From JADGGM01 sp025449955 (lineage in GTDB: Bacteria > Gemmatimonadota > Gemmatimonadetes > Gemmatimonadales > Gemmatimonadaceae), in contig DATBNO010000029.1 of the NCBI GenBank assembly GCA_036554285.1, positions 62,001-126,000 on the forward strand: a DNA stretch of 64,000 nucleotides. Reading direction: 5' to 3'. This document shows positions 25,122 through 34,877 of the stretch, one piece after another. Position numbers and translations under genes: made by a program. The number at the start of each line of letters is the position of its first letter. Within the stretch, counting starts at the first letter, position 1. Below the pieces are notes generated by a model. The model was not told the origin of the DNA, did no database searches, and saw nothing but the letters and a program-made list of their open reading frames with translations.

Positions 25122-25943
25122 ATGCGGGGTGAGTTCGTCGATGTAGGAGGCGCACGCCTCTACTATTACGCCAGCGGCACGAGGGGCGCGGGAGAGCCCG
25201 TGGTCCTCATTCACGGTTTTCCGACCTCGTCGCATCTGTGGCGCGACGTCGCGCCGCTCATCCCCGACGGCCACCGCGTGGTGGTGCTCGACCTCCTCGG
25301 CTACGGCCGCAGCGATCCGCCTAACGGACGCGACCTCAGCATCAAGGGGCACGCCGAGCGGGTGATCGGGCTCTTGGACGCGCTGCGGATCTCGTACGCG
25401 TCGATCGTCGGACACGATCTGGGCGGCGGGATCGCGCAGTATCTCGCGGTGCGGCATCCAACGCGCGTCGCGCGGCTGGCGCTCATCGACTCGGTTGCCT
25501 TCGACGATTGGCCGACGCGCCAGTTGAAGCTGGCTCGAACCACACTCCCGCTCACGCGCTTCCTACCGGCGACGTGGATTCTGTCGATTCTGCGGTCGGA
25601 GCTCGAGCGCGGCTACGCGCACGAGGACAACGGTGCGCGGTCGATCGACATCTACGTGCGTCCGTTCTGTCTGCCGGCGGGTCGCGACGTGTTGGTGTCG
25701 CACCTCGAGGCGCTGGACGCGGAAGAAACGGTGGCGCTGCAGCAGCGTCTCAAGGACATCGTGGCGCCGACGGCCATCGTGTACGGCGCGCACGATCCGT
25801 TCTTGCCGCCCGCGATGGCCAAGCGCCTGCAGGCGACGATTCCCGGCGCGTCGCTCGACATCATCTCGGATGTCAGGCACTTCACGCCGGAGGAAGCGCC
25901 GGAGACCATCGGCACCATCCTGAGCAGCTGGCTTCAGCGTTAG
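25122..25943 (+). CDS. Alpha/beta hydrolase (epoxide hydrolase/haloalkane dehalogenase-like)
   Basis: The oxyanion segment VVLIHGFPTSSHLWRDV, the nucleophile elbow VGHDLGGGIAQ with Asp at about residue 99, the late acid in YGAHDPFLPP and the His in DVRHFTPEEAPE form a complete Asp-Asp-His set. An Asp nucleophile points to the epoxide hydrolase/haloalkane dehalogenase branch rather than esterases. 273 residues, no signal peptide. The stop TAG lies inside CGTTAGGCG. The start ATG at 25122 has only a weak ribosome site. Substrate unknown. Confidence 0.85.
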   Translation: MRGEFVDVGGARLYYYASGTRGAGEPVVLIHGFPTSSHLWRDVAPLIPDGHRVVVLDLLGYGRSDPPNGRDLSIKGHAERVIGLLDALRISYASIVGHDLGGGIAQYLAVRHPTRVARLALIDSVAFDDWPTRQLKLARTTLPLTRFLPATWILSILRSELERGYAHEDNGARSIDIYVRPFCLPAGRDVLVSHLEALDAEETVALQQRLKDIVAPTAIVYGAHDPFLPPAMAKRLQATIPGASLDIISDVRHFTPEEAPETIGTILSSWLQR

Positions 25944-25966
25944 GCGTCTCGCGCCGCCCGCGGTGC

Positions 25967-27895
25967 TCAGATCTTGCGGACCTCGTCGGCTGCTTCGAGG
26001 ACGTGCCCGATGTCGCGCGACAGCGCCCGGGCTTCGACGGTGGCGCTGTTCACCTCGCCCATCGCCGATTGCACGCCCGAGGCGCGCAGCTTGAGCAGAT
26101 CGAGCTTGAGGTTCTGGAGCGCGATCCCGACGCTCTCCAGCTGACCCACCAGGCGTTCGCGCCGTGACGTGAGCTGCACGAGCGACGCGTGTTGGCGCTC
26201 GAGCATCGAGAGCCGCCGCTCGTGCTCCGTGGTTCCGTCGGGCTCGCCTTTGACCTGGGCGATGCGCTGCTCGAGCTGCGTCACGGCCCCGGGCGACAGG
26301 TCGCGATCGAGGTGGTGCAGCATCTGCGCGATGGACGCCGCGCGTTGGGCGAGGCCGTCGACCGTCGGTGCGACATCGGGGATGAGATCGCGATCCGCCT
26401 TCCCCAGCGAGCCGATGATCGCCGAGATCGTCGCGCGGTCGACGGCCGCCCGCCTAACCGCTTCGCCGTGCGGGCCGGCGAGCACGTCCGGCGGCGCGAG
26501 CTGGGCCGCGTCGAGCTCGGCTTGCGACGGCCCCGGCAGCGCCGGCGCACCGGCGCCGGTGCCGACGCTGCGCACCGCATCGGGATCGGGCTTCTTGAAG
26601 ATGCGCTTCCAGGTGACGCCCTCCGCCCACAGGCCGCTCCACTGCTTCATCACCGACGCGCCCATGCCTAACGCTGCGAACAGGAACCACGGAAACTCCG
26701 GCGACGTCAGCATGTTGATGCCGGCCAGCATGCCGACCACGATAGCCGTGCTCGCGAGGTTGCGACGGAATACCGTGATGCGCTCGTCGAGCGGCCTCGA
26801 GCGCCATCGGTCGTCGCGCGCGGCGCGGCGCGAGTCGCGGTACGTCATCGCCTGCGCGGCGAGCTGTATCGCATCGGCGTGGTGTTGGGCAGCTAGCGCC
26901 TGCGGCGCCACGATCGGCGGCGGGCGAACGGGAGCCGGGGCGGCGATGGGCTGCGGGGCGGCGCGCGTCTGGTCGGCCGGCGGCGGCCACGAGCCGGGCG
27001 GCGCCACGATGCGCGGCGGCGCCGACGCCGGTGTATGTTGCCACGGGACACGCGGCGCCTCGTCGCGGAGGATCGCGTCGCGAAACGCGGTTGCCGTGGG
27101 CCAGCGGTCCTCGGGACGTTTGACTAACGCCCGCGCGATGGCGCCCTCGAGCGCCGGCGGGACGTCGGCGCGCAACGAGCGCAAAGGGCGCGGCGTCTCG
27201 CTGATGTGCTTCATCATCATCGCCGGGGTATTGCCGGCCTGGAACGGCAGCACGCCCGACAGCGCCTGGTAGGCGACCACGCCCAACGAATAGATGTCGC
27301 TGCGGCCGTCCACTTCCCGCTCGCCTAACGCCTGCTCCGGCGACATGTACGCGGGCGTCCCGACGGCGATCCCGGTGACCGTCAGGCGCGACTCGGCTTC
27401 CACCGCGCGCGCGATGCCGAAGTCGGTGACCATGGGCCGCCCGCTCTCGCGGTCGAGGAGGATGTTGTCCGGCTTCACATCGCGGTGCACCACGCCGTGC
27501 GCGTGCGCGTAGGCGAGTGCGCCGGCCACATCGGCCAGAATGCGCCGCGCATCGGGGATGGGCATCGGGCCGCGCGCGATGCAGGCCGCCAAGCTCTCTC
27601 CCTCGACCAGGCCCATCACGAAGAACACGATCCCGTCGCGTTCGTCGACCGAATAAATGGGCACGATGTTGGGATGGCTCAGCTGCGCGGCGGTTTGCGC
27701 CTCACGCAGGAATCGCCGGCGCACGTCCTCGCGGAACGCCAGCTCGGGCGGCAGGACCTTGATGGCGACGGCGCGCTTGAGGCGCAGGTCCGTGGCGCGG
27801 TAGACCACCGCCATCCCGCCGCGCCCGATTTCGGCGTTCACCAGATACGCATCGCCGACCGCCGCGGTCACGCGATCGCGCATGGGATCCGTCAC
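25967..27895 (-). CDS. Ser/Thr protein kinase with 2TM-like and coiled-coil C-terminus (paralogue B)
   Basis: The N-terminal kinase domain (residues about 15-275) has the Gly loop IGRGGMAVVYRA, catalytic Lys AIKVLPPE, HRDVKPDN, DFGIAR, the activation-loop GTPAYMSPEQ and GRSDIYSLGV. A Pro-rich linker follows, then a paired hydrophobic region (FRRNLASTAIVVGMLAGINM...FPWFLFAALGMG) resembling 2TM domains, and a C-terminal coiled coil of about 180 residues (DRDLSPGAVTQLEQRIAQVK...). The start is GTG at 27895 or ATG at 27883. It lies 3 bp after the stop of a paralogue with the same layout, so they are an operon and a tandem duplication. Phosphorylation targets unknown. Confidence 0.9.
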   Translation of the reverse strand: MTDPMRDRVTAAVGDAYLVNAEIGRGGMAVVYRATDLRLKRAVAIKVLPPELAFREDVRRRFLREAQTAAQLSHPNIVPIYSVDERDGIVFFVMGLVEGESLAACIARGPMPIPDARRILADVAGALAYAHAHGVVHRDVKPDNILLDRESGRPMVTDFGIARAVEAESRLTVTGIAVGTPAYMSPEQALGEREVDGRSDIYSLGVVAYQALSGVLPFQAGNTPAMMMKHISETPRPLRSLRADVPPALEGAIARALVKRPEDRWPTATAFRDAILRDEAPRVPWQHTPASAPPRIVAPPGSWPPPADQTRAAPQPIAAPAPVRPPPIVAPQALAAQHHADAIQLAAQAMTYRDSRRAARDDRWRSRPLDERITVFRRNLASTAIVVGMLAGINMLTSPEFPWFLFAALGMGASVMKQWSGLWAEGVTWKRIFKKPDPDAVRSVGTGAGAPALPGPSQAELDAAQLAPPDVLAGPHGEAVRRAAVDRATISAIIGSLGKADRDLIPDVAPTVDGLAQRAASIAQMLHHLDRDLSPGAVTQLEQRIAQVKGEPDGTTEHERRLSMLERQHASLVQLTSRRERLVGQLESVGIALQNLKLDLLKLRASGVQSAMGEVNSATVEARALSRDIGHVLEAADEVRKI

Positions 27896-27898
27896 ACG

Positions 27899-29854
27899 CT
27901 AGCGCGCTCCACGCGTCGCACCACGGCTCGCCGCGGCCCGCCGCGCCTCATCCACGCCGCCCACGGCGGCATCGACCTCGTCGGCCAGCGAGCGCGCGCG
28001 CTCCGTGAGCAACGTGATGTGTTGACTAACGCCGGCCACGCCGCCGGCGCGCAGGCGCAGCACGTCGACGCGCATGCTCTGCAGCGCCAGGGCGCAGCTC
28101 TCGAGCTTGCCCAACGTGTCGCCGCGGCGCTTGCCCGTGTCGGCCACGGCGCGCCGGTCGCGCTTGAGTCGCGCGAGGCGCCGCACACGCTCCTCGCTCG
28201 CCGCGTACTCGAGCGGGTTGGCCTGCGCCTCGAGCGTCGTGATCTCCTTCTCGATGCGCTCGGCGTCATCGGGGCGCGAGTTCCGATCGAGATCGACTAA
28301 CGACAATGCCAGCGCCTGCACGCGGTGATACAACCCCTCGGCGGCCGGGATGACGCCCTCGACCAGGTTCTGATCGGACGTCGGCAGCGACATGACTAAC
28401 CGAAGGATCTCGCCGCGATCCACCTCGGCGCGGCGCACGGTATCGATGTATCGGCCGAAATCGGCGGACGGCGTGCCGCCCGGAGTCGTCGGCACGGCGG
28501 GAAGCGCGGCGCGCGCGGCCTGCTCCCGCAGGCGCAGCTCGTCGCGCTTGCGCTTGTTGAACACCGACTGCGCCTGCTCGACCGTCTCCGACGCGACGTC
28601 GACCAACCGGCGGTCGCGAGGCTGGCGGAACACGTCGCGCCAATCGTACCCGGCCGACCAGAGACGCGAGTACCGCGCCGCCATGATCATGCTCCAAATC
28701 ACCGTGATGCCGAGCAGGCCCGAGCTCCAGAAGATCGACGCGAGGACAATGACGACGTTGACCGAGAAATATTTGAGGAAGCTGGATCGGAACTTCTGCA
28801 CCTCGGGCGCCGACCAGCGCGCCACGTCGTCGGCCGTCGGCGTGGTGTGATGCACCTGGTTAGGCATCACCCCCATACCGGCGCCGTACGGCATGGGGTA
28901 TTGCGCCACGGGCAGCGGCGATTGCGACGGCGGCCCCCAGGCCGGCGGCGGCGATGTCACCTGTCCGGTGGGCGCGGGCATCTGGCTCATGTCGCCCGAC
29001 AATGCCGCCTCGAACGCGGTCGCGCTCGGGAAGCGCTGCGCGGGTTCCTTCTCGAGCAGCGCCATGATCGCGGCCGACAGATCGGGCGGCACATCGGGAC
29101 GCACCTGGTCCACCGGCGCCGGACGCTCCGAGATGTGCTTCATCAGCATCGCGGCCGTGCTCGACGCCTGGAACGGGAGCTGGCCCGCCAGCATCTGGTA
29201 GGCCACGATGCCTAACGAATAGAGATCGCTGCGCCCGTCGATCTCGCGGTCGCCGGCTGCCTGCTCCGGCGACATGTAGGCCGGCGTGCCGATCGCCACG
29301 CCGGTCGCCGTGAGGCGCGAGTCGGCGCCTTCCTGGATCGCGCGCGCAATACCGAAGTCGGTCACCATCGCGCGGTCGTCTTCGCCCAACAGAATGTTGT
29401 CGGGCTTGATGTCGCGATGGATCACGCCGCGCGCGTGCGCGTACGCGAGCGCGTCGGCCACTTCACGGAGAATGCTGCGCGCATCCTCCACCGCCATCGG
29501 CCCGCGCTCGACAAGTCGTTTGGCCAGCGTGTCGCCGTCCACACACGCCATCACGAAGAACACGAGACCTTCGCGCTCGTCGACGCTGTAAATCGGAACG
29601 ATGTTGGGATGGTTGAGCTGCGCCGCGGTCTCGGCTTCGCGCAAAAAGCGCGACTTGATCTCCCCACGGAACGCCAGCTCCGGCGGCAAGACCTTGATCG
29701 CCACCATGCGTTTGAGGCGGCGATCCTTGGCGCGATACACGATGCCCATGCCGCCACGTCCGAGCTCGCGATCCAGCTCGTAGTTAGCCGACAACGCGCG
29801 CTCGACGAGCGCGTTCAGTTCGGCATCGGATGAGAGGGCCGTCGGATCGGGCAC
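27899..29854 (-). CDS. Ser/Thr protein kinase with 2TM-like and coiled-coil C-terminus (paralogue A)
   Basis: The layout matches the downstream neighbour: Gly loop LGRGGMGIVYRA, AIKVLPPELAF, HRDIKPDN, DFGIAR, GTPAYMSPEQAAGDREIDGRSDLYSLGI. Then come a Pro/Gln linker, a hydrophobic pair (FLKYFSVNVVIVLASIFWSS...LGITVIWSMIMAARY) and a coiled-coil tail with SLPTSDQNLVEGVIPAAEGL, a counterpart of SLGKADRDLIPDVAPTVDGL in the other kinase. This shows the duplication covered the whole gene, not only the kinase domain. GTG start at 29854. It is divergent from lon across about 220 bp that should hold both promoters; I see no clear consensus there. Confidence 0.9.
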   Translation of the reverse strand: MPDPTALSSDAELNALVERALSANYELDRELGRGGMGIVYRAKDRRLKRMVAIKVLPPELAFRGEIKSRFLREAETAAQLNHPNIVPIYSVDEREGLVFFVMACVDGDTLAKRLVERGPMAVEDARSILREVADALAYAHARGVIHRDIKPDNILLGEDDRAMVTDFGIARAIQEGADSRLTATGVAIGTPAYMSPEQAAGDREIDGRSDLYSLGIVAYQMLAGQLPFQASSTAAMLMKHISERPAPVDQVRPDVPPDLSAAIMALLEKEPAQRFPSATAFEAALSGDMSQMPAPTGQVTSPPPAWGPPSQSPLPVAQYPMPYGAGMGVMPNQVHHTTPTADDVARWSAPEVQKFRSSFLKYFSVNVVIVLASIFWSSGLLGITVIWSMIMAARYSRLWSAGYDWRDVFRQPRDRRLVDVASETVEQAQSVFNKRKRDELRLREQAARAALPAVPTTPGGTPSADFGRYIDTVRRAEVDRGEILRLVMSLPTSDQNLVEGVIPAAEGLYHRVQALALSLVDLDRNSRPDDAERIEKEITTLEAQANPLEYAASEERVRRLARLKRDRRAVADTGKRRGDTLGKLESCALALQSMRVDVLRLRAGGVAGVSQHITLLTERARSLADEVDAAVGGVDEARRAAASRGATRGAR

Positions 29855-30075
29855 TAAAGGGGTCCTAAGGGGAATACAAGATGCTTAGTGTACCATGGCC
29901 GGCACTGTCTGAAAAGACGACCCGGCCGACGTGGCAGTTGCATTACGTCAAAGCGACGGGAGGAAGTTGCAAATCCTGCCCGCGTGGCGTACCTCATGCC
30001 GTTGCGTGACATCCGGAACTGGCGATCCTGCGGCTCGATTCACGCTCTTAGACAGTAATCCCGAGAACTCACGAC

Positions 30076-32637
30076 ATGGCACAGCGACAAACACTACCAG
30101 TTCTTCCGCTTCGGGGGACGGTGATTTTTCCCGGCCTCACTCAGCCCATTGCGGCTGGACGTCCGGGCACTCTTCGCGCTATTGAAGCAGCGCTCAAGGC
30201 CGACCGCCTCGTCTTCGCGGTAGCGCAACGGGACAATACGGACGAGCCCTCGCCCGAGATCTTGTACTCGATGGGTGTGATCGCGCGCATCGGACAGGTG
30301 CAGCGCGGATTAGGTGGCGTGCAACTGCTCCTGCAGGGTGAGCAGCGTGCGACTGCTTTGCAATACACGACGACTGACAATTATCTCGCTGCCGTGGTGG
30401 TGCCGGTGGATGAGATGAATCCGTTGGACGAGCACGACCCGGCGTTCGAGGCCCTGCACAAAGAGGCGCGAGAGCGGGCCGCCGAGCTCGGCGAAAAGCG
30501 TGGATTGCCTGAAGAGGTGGTCCATCAGGTACTCGATTCCGTGACCGAGTCGGGCAAGTTCGCGGACCTCGTGGCGGGATACATCGATCTCTCCGTTCCC
30601 GAGAAGCAGGGTCTGCTCGAGACGCTGAGCGTCGAAGAGCGGCTCCGTCGGGTGTTGGTGCACGTGCAGCGCCAGATCGGGCTGCTCGAGGCGCAGGAAG
30701 AGATCAAGTCACAGGTGCAGGAAGAGTTGGGCCAACGCCAGCGCGAGATGTATTTGCGCGAGCAAATGAAGGCCATTCAGAAAGAGTTGGGCGACGACGA
30801 TCAGAGCCGCGAGATGGAAGAGCTTCGCGAGAAGCTGTCCAAGCTCGAGCTGCCGAAGACCGCGCGTCAGGAAGTCGAGCGGGAGTTGGGCAGGCTGGAG
30901 CGGTCGGGTCGCGAGTCGATGGAAGCGCAGGTCATCCGTACCTATCTGGAATGGATCGCCGAGTTGCCGTGGAACGACCGGTCCGACGACAATCTCGATC
31001 TCAAGCACGCCGCCGAGGTGTTGGACGAGGATCACTACGGTCTTCCGGATGTGAAGGACCGCGTATTGGAGTTCCTCGCCGTGCGTCAGCTGCGCGCGCA
31101 GGAGCTGGCAGCCGAGGTCGAGAAGACGGGTGAGTTTCCCGCGGCGAAGATCAAGCCGCGGCGGGATGATGCGACGCCGTCGCTCACCGCGACCGATGAC
31201 GGCCGCGCGATCACCGACAAGCGCGAGGCAAAGGCGCGCGCGATGGCCAAGGGCCCGATTCTGTTGTTCGTCGGCCCGCCGGGCGTCGGCAAGACGAGCA
31301 TCGCCAAGTCCATCGCCCGTGCTTTAGGCAGAGAGTACGTCCGGGCATCGTTAGGCGGGGCGCGCGACGAAGCGGACATCCGCGGCCATCGCCGCACCTA
31401 CGTCGGCGCGATGCCGGGGCGGATCGTGCAGGGGATGAAGCAGGCGGGCAAGAAGAATCCGGTATTCCTGCTGGACGAGATCGACAAGTTGGGCGTGTCG
31501 TTCCAGGGGGATCCGGCGAGCGCGCTGCTCGAGGTGCTCGACCCGGCGCAGAACGACACGTTCACCGATCACTATCTGAACGTGCCGTTCGACCTGAGCG
31601 AGGTGTTGTTCATCGCGACGGCGAACTTCATCCAGAACATTCCGGCGCCGTTGCTCGACCGCATGGAAGTGGTGGATTTCTCCGGGTACACGGAGCGCGA
31701 GAAGGCGGAGATCGCGAAGAAGTATCTGATTCCGCGCCAGCTCGAGGAGTCGGGTCTGTCGGAGAAGGGTGTGGTGTTCTCCGACGAAGCGGTGATGAGC
31801 GTGGTGAGCAACTACACGCGCGAGAGCGGCGTGCGGCAATTGGAGCGTCAGGTGGGCGCCGTGGCCCGGAAGGTGGCGCGGCGGCTCGCATCGGGCGAGG
31901 CGATTCCGCACGAGCTGACTGCGAGCGACGTGCGCGAGCTGCTCGGCCGGCCCAAGGTTCATCCCGAGCACGCCGCCGAGGAGAACGAGGTGGGCGTGGC
32001 CACCGGGATGTACTACACCCCGGCGGGCGGCGACATCATGTTCGTCGAGGCGGCGGTGCGCCGGTTGTACGGGTCGGCGTCTCCCGACACGCTCACGCAG
32101 GCCGGTCCGTTAGGCACGGTGTCGCTCATTCTCACCGGCCAGTTGGGCGACGTGATGAAGGAATCGGCGCGGGCGGCGCTCACGTACGCGGCCACGCACG
32201 CGCGGAGCCTCAAGATCGCCGAGGATGGGTTGGGCAGCATCGAAGCGCACATCCACGTCCCGGCGGGCGCGATTCCGAAGGATGGTCCATCGGCGGGCGT
32301 CACGATGTCGACGGCGCTCGTGTCGGCGCTGTCGGGCGTGCCGGTGAGGCGCGACGTGGCGATGACGGGCGAGATCACGCTGCGCGGACGCGTGCTGCCG
32401 ATCGGCGGCCTCAAGGAAAAGGTGCTCGGCGCGCACCGGGCAGGCATCACGACCATCGTGCTGCCGAAGGACAACGAGGCCGATATCGAGGACATCCCGG
32501 AGGAGGTGCGGAAGACGCTCAGCTTCCATCCGGTGACGACGTTGGACGAGGTGTTTGCGATCGCGTTGGCGCCTAACGGCGCCGGCGCGACCGCGCGTCC
32601 GCCGGTCGAAGAAGAAGTGACGGCCGGCGCGCGCTGA
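30076..32637 (+). CDS. lon: ATP-dependent Lon protease
   Basis: Lon degrades misfolded and regulatory proteins. The N-terminal LON domain starts LPVLPLRGTVIFPGLTQPI. A coiled coil (REMYLREQMKAIQKELG) leads to the AAA+ domain with Walker A GPPGVGKT (400-407) and Walker B VFLLDEIDK. The protease domain has catalytic Ser739 (KDGPSAGVTM) and Lys782 (GGLKEKVLGAH). The protein has 853 residues against about 784 in E. coli. Much of the excess is an insertion at about 341-388, directly before Walker A. Another part is an acidic/Pro-rich C-terminal tail. It is convergent with the PBP gene, 13 bp apart. Confidence 0.97.
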   Translation: MAQRQTLPVLPLRGTVIFPGLTQPIAAGRPGTLRAIEAALKADRLVFAVAQRDNTDEPSPEILYSMGVIARIGQVQRGLGGVQLLLQGEQRATALQYTTTDNYLAAVVVPVDEMNPLDEHDPAFEALHKEARERAAELGEKRGLPEEVVHQVLDSVTESGKFADLVAGYIDLSVPEKQGLLETLSVEERLRRVLVHVQRQIGLLEAQEEIKSQVQEELGQRQREMYLREQMKAIQKELGDDDQSREMEELREKLSKLELPKTARQEVERELGRLERSGRESMEAQVIRTYLEWIAELPWNDRSDDNLDLKHAAEVLDEDHYGLPDVKDRVLEFLAVRQLRAQELAAEVEKTGEFPAAKIKPRRDDATPSLTATDDGRAITDKREAKARAMAKGPILLFVGPPGVGKTSIAKSIARALGREYVRASLGGARDEADIRGHRRTYVGAMPGRIVQGMKQAGKKNPVFLLDEIDKLGVSFQGDPASALLEVLDPAQNDTFTDHYLNVPFDLSEVLFIATANFIQNIPAPLLDRMEVVDFSGYTEREKAEIAKKYLIPRQLEESGLSEKGVVFSDEAVMSVVSNYTRESGVRQLERQVGAVARKVARRLASGEAIPHELTASDVRELLGRPKVHPEHAAEENEVGVATGMYYTPAGGDIMFVEAAVRRLYGSASPDTLTQAGPLGTVSLILTGQLGDVMKESARAALTYAATHARSLKIAEDGLGSIEAHIHVPAGAIPKDGPSAGVTMSTALVSALSGVPVRRDVAMTGEITLRGRVLPIGGLKEKVLGAHRAGITTIVLPKDNEADIEDIPEEVRKTLSFHPVTTLDEVFAIALAPNGAGATARPPVEEEVTAGAR

Positions 32638-32650
32638 CGGAGCCTCCGGG

Positions 32651-34708
32651 TTACTGCAGCCCGATCGGACCCCACGACCAGAGTGCCCACGCCGCTTGAG
32701 CCGGCGCGCCGGGCTGCGTGCCGTCCATGAAGTATTCGGTATAGCGCTGATCGGGAGGCGTGCTGTCGGTGGCCGGCTCTCCGCCTGAGCGGTCGAGCTC
32801 GGCGGTGGCGATGCCGGCCGGGATGTCGTCCCAGGTGCCCGCCGGTTGGTTGCCTTCATAGTACTTGGCGATCATGTCGCCCCAGATCGGCGCCGCCAAC
32901 GTCCCGCCGGCCGCGCCCGGCACGATCGACTGCGGCGTGTCGAAGCCTAACCAGACGCCGGCCACGACATCGGGCGTCATGCCGACGAACCAGACGTCGG
33001 TGTTGTCGTTGGTCGTGCCCGTTTTGCCCGCCACCGGAATCGCATCGGGGACCAGCTTGCGCACCGTCGTCGCGGTGCCGCGCGTCACCACGTCGCGCAT
33101 CATGTCGCGGACGATGAACGCGATGCGCGGATCGAGCGCGAACCGGGGTGCCTGGGCCGGCGGCGCCCACACCTGATGTCCGGCGCGATCGTCGACGCGC
33201 ACGACGTATCGCGGTTCGACCACGGCGCCCAAGTTGTCGAACACCGAGTAGGCCGCCACGAGGTCCACCGGCCGGACCGCGCTCGCGCCGATGGCGCTCG
33301 ACGGATAGGCGGCGATGGGCGTGTCGATGCCGAGTCGTTTGGCGAGCGCGATGACCGTATCCATGCCGACCTGCAAGCCCAACTGCACGGCGACGGGGTT
33401 GCGCGATCGGACGAGCGCTTCACGCATGGTGAGGGGCCCGAGGAAGCGGCCGTCGGCGTTGCCCGGCCGGTACACGGTTCCGTTAGGCATCGGGATCGCG
33501 AGCGCGGAATCGTCGATCAGCGCGTTGGGCGGGATGCTGTCGCGCAGCGCGCTCGCGTACACGATCGGCTTGAACGCCGAGCCGGGTTGGCGCATTGCGT
33601 TCACGGCGCGGTTGAACGGCGAGGCCGCGTAGTCGCGTCCGCCGACCATGGCCAGCACGTCGCCGGTCTGCGGATCGATGGCGACCACCATGCCTTCGAG
33701 GTAGTCGGTGCTGCCCTTGGCGTGGTGCGCGAACGTCGGATGCACGTAGCCGGGCCGCGCTTCGACGCGCGTGAGCCCCGAGTCGAGCGCGATCGTCGCA
33801 TCGCGCTCCAGGTCGGGGTCGATGGTGGTGACGATGCGGTATCCGCCGTTCATCACCGGGACGCCGGCGGCCTCGGCTTCCTGTCTAACCAGGTCCACGA
33901 CGTACGGCGCCGCCGCGGGCATGCCCGCATCGGGCGCGGTGACGACCGGCTCTTGCGCGGCGCGATCCGCGTCCTCGTGGGTGATGTAGCCCTGGTCCGC
34001 CATGAGCGAGAGCACGAGGTTGCGGCGCTCGCGCGACCGGTCGGGATGCTTGATCGGATCGTAGATGGCCGGCCCCTTGGGCAGCGCGGCGAGCGTCGCC
34101 GCCTGGGCCAGCGTTAGGCGGGACGCTTCCGTGCCGAAATAGTGGCGCGACGCCGCTTCGATGCCGTACCACGCGTGGCCGAAGTCGATGTCGTTGAGGT
34201 ACGCCTCGAGGATCTGCTCCTTGGTGTAATGGCGCTCCATTTCGCGCGCCGCCGATTGCTCGCGCAGCTTGCGCGCGATGCTCCGGTCGCTGCGATTGAT
34301 CAGGTCGGGGTGCATGTTGCCGACCAGCTGCTGCGTGATGGTGCTCGCGCCGCGCGCGTGCCCGCGCAGCGCGTCCTTGAGCGCGGCCGCGACGCCCACG
34401 ACATCGACGCCGTCGTGTTGGTAGAAGCGCTGGTCCTCCACCGACACGAACGCTTGCCCGACGTACTTGGGGAGCGAACGCAGGGCGACGCTGGTGCGCA
34501 TCTCGCGGCCAATCTCGCCGATCAGCGAGGTGCCGTCGCGTGCGAAAACCAACGAGGCTTGCGCCGGTTGGACGATCTGCCAGGCCTCGCCGGTGGTGCC
34601 ACCACTCTGGGCGCCCGCGACCTGGGGCGCGGCAATCATGACCGAAATCGCCGCGAGCGCGACCCGCATCGACTGCGGGCGACGGCGCACGGCCCCTCCA
34701 ACGTTCAT
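32651..34708 (-). CDS. Class A penicillin-binding protein (glycosyltransferase/transpeptidase)
   Basis: Builds and crosslinks peptidoglycan outside the membrane. The glycosyltransferase domain has FVSVEDQRFYQHDGVDVVG, GASTITQQLVGN, KLREQSAAREMERHYTKEQILEAYLN and GIEAASRHYFG. The transpeptidase domain has SAFK (QPGSAFKPIVYAS), SRN (ALVRSRNPVAVQ) and KTG (VAGKTGTTND). The start at 34708 (MNVGGAVRRRPQSMRVALAAISVM) gives a basic N-terminus and one hydrophobic segment ending AGAQSG, which looks more like a cleavable signal than a long anchor. About 685 residues, the size of PBP1A without extra domains. Divergent from nadE. Confidence 0.92.
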   Translation of the reverse strand: MNVGGAVRRRPQSMRVALAAISVMIAAPQVAGAQSGGTTGEAWQIVQPAQASLVFARDGTSLIGEIGREMRTSVALRSLPKYVGQAFVSVEDQRFYQHDGVDVVGVAAALKDALRGHARGASTITQQLVGNMHPDLINRSDRSIARKLREQSAAREMERHYTKEQILEAYLNDIDFGHAWYGIEAASRHYFGTEASRLTLAQAATLAALPKGPAIYDPIKHPDRSRERRNLVLSLMADQGYITHEDADRAAQEPVVTAPDAGMPAAAPYVVDLVRQEAEAAGVPVMNGGYRIVTTIDPDLERDATIALDSGLTRVEARPGYVHPTFAHHAKGSTDYLEGMVVAIDPQTGDVLAMVGGRDYAASPFNRAVNAMRQPGSAFKPIVYASALRDSIPPNALIDDSALAIPMPNGTVYRPGNADGRFLGPLTMREALVRSRNPVAVQLGLQVGMDTVIALAKRLGIDTPIAAYPSSAIGASAVRPVDLVAAYSVFDNLGAVVEPRYVVRVDDRAGHQVWAPPAQAPRFALDPRIAFIVRDMMRDVVTRGTATTVRKLVPDAIPVAGKTGTTNDNTDVWFVGMTPDVVAGVWLGFDTPQSIVPGAAGGTLAAPIWGDMIAKYYEGNQPAGTWDDIPAGIATAELDRSGGEPATDSTPPDQRYTEYFMDGTQPGAPAQAAWALWSWGPIGLQ

Positions 34709-34877
34709 ATCGTTCACCAAAGCTCCATCATCATCCCGGCGCACCGTGCGCCGGACGTCCCAGGGTAGTACCCGACAGGACTCCGATTGACACACGATCA
34801 GCGGGCGGCAAGATAACCCGCCCGTTCAGAATTTCTGTGACATTGCTCCACTGGGTCCGCCGCGCCACCTTTTTGTC

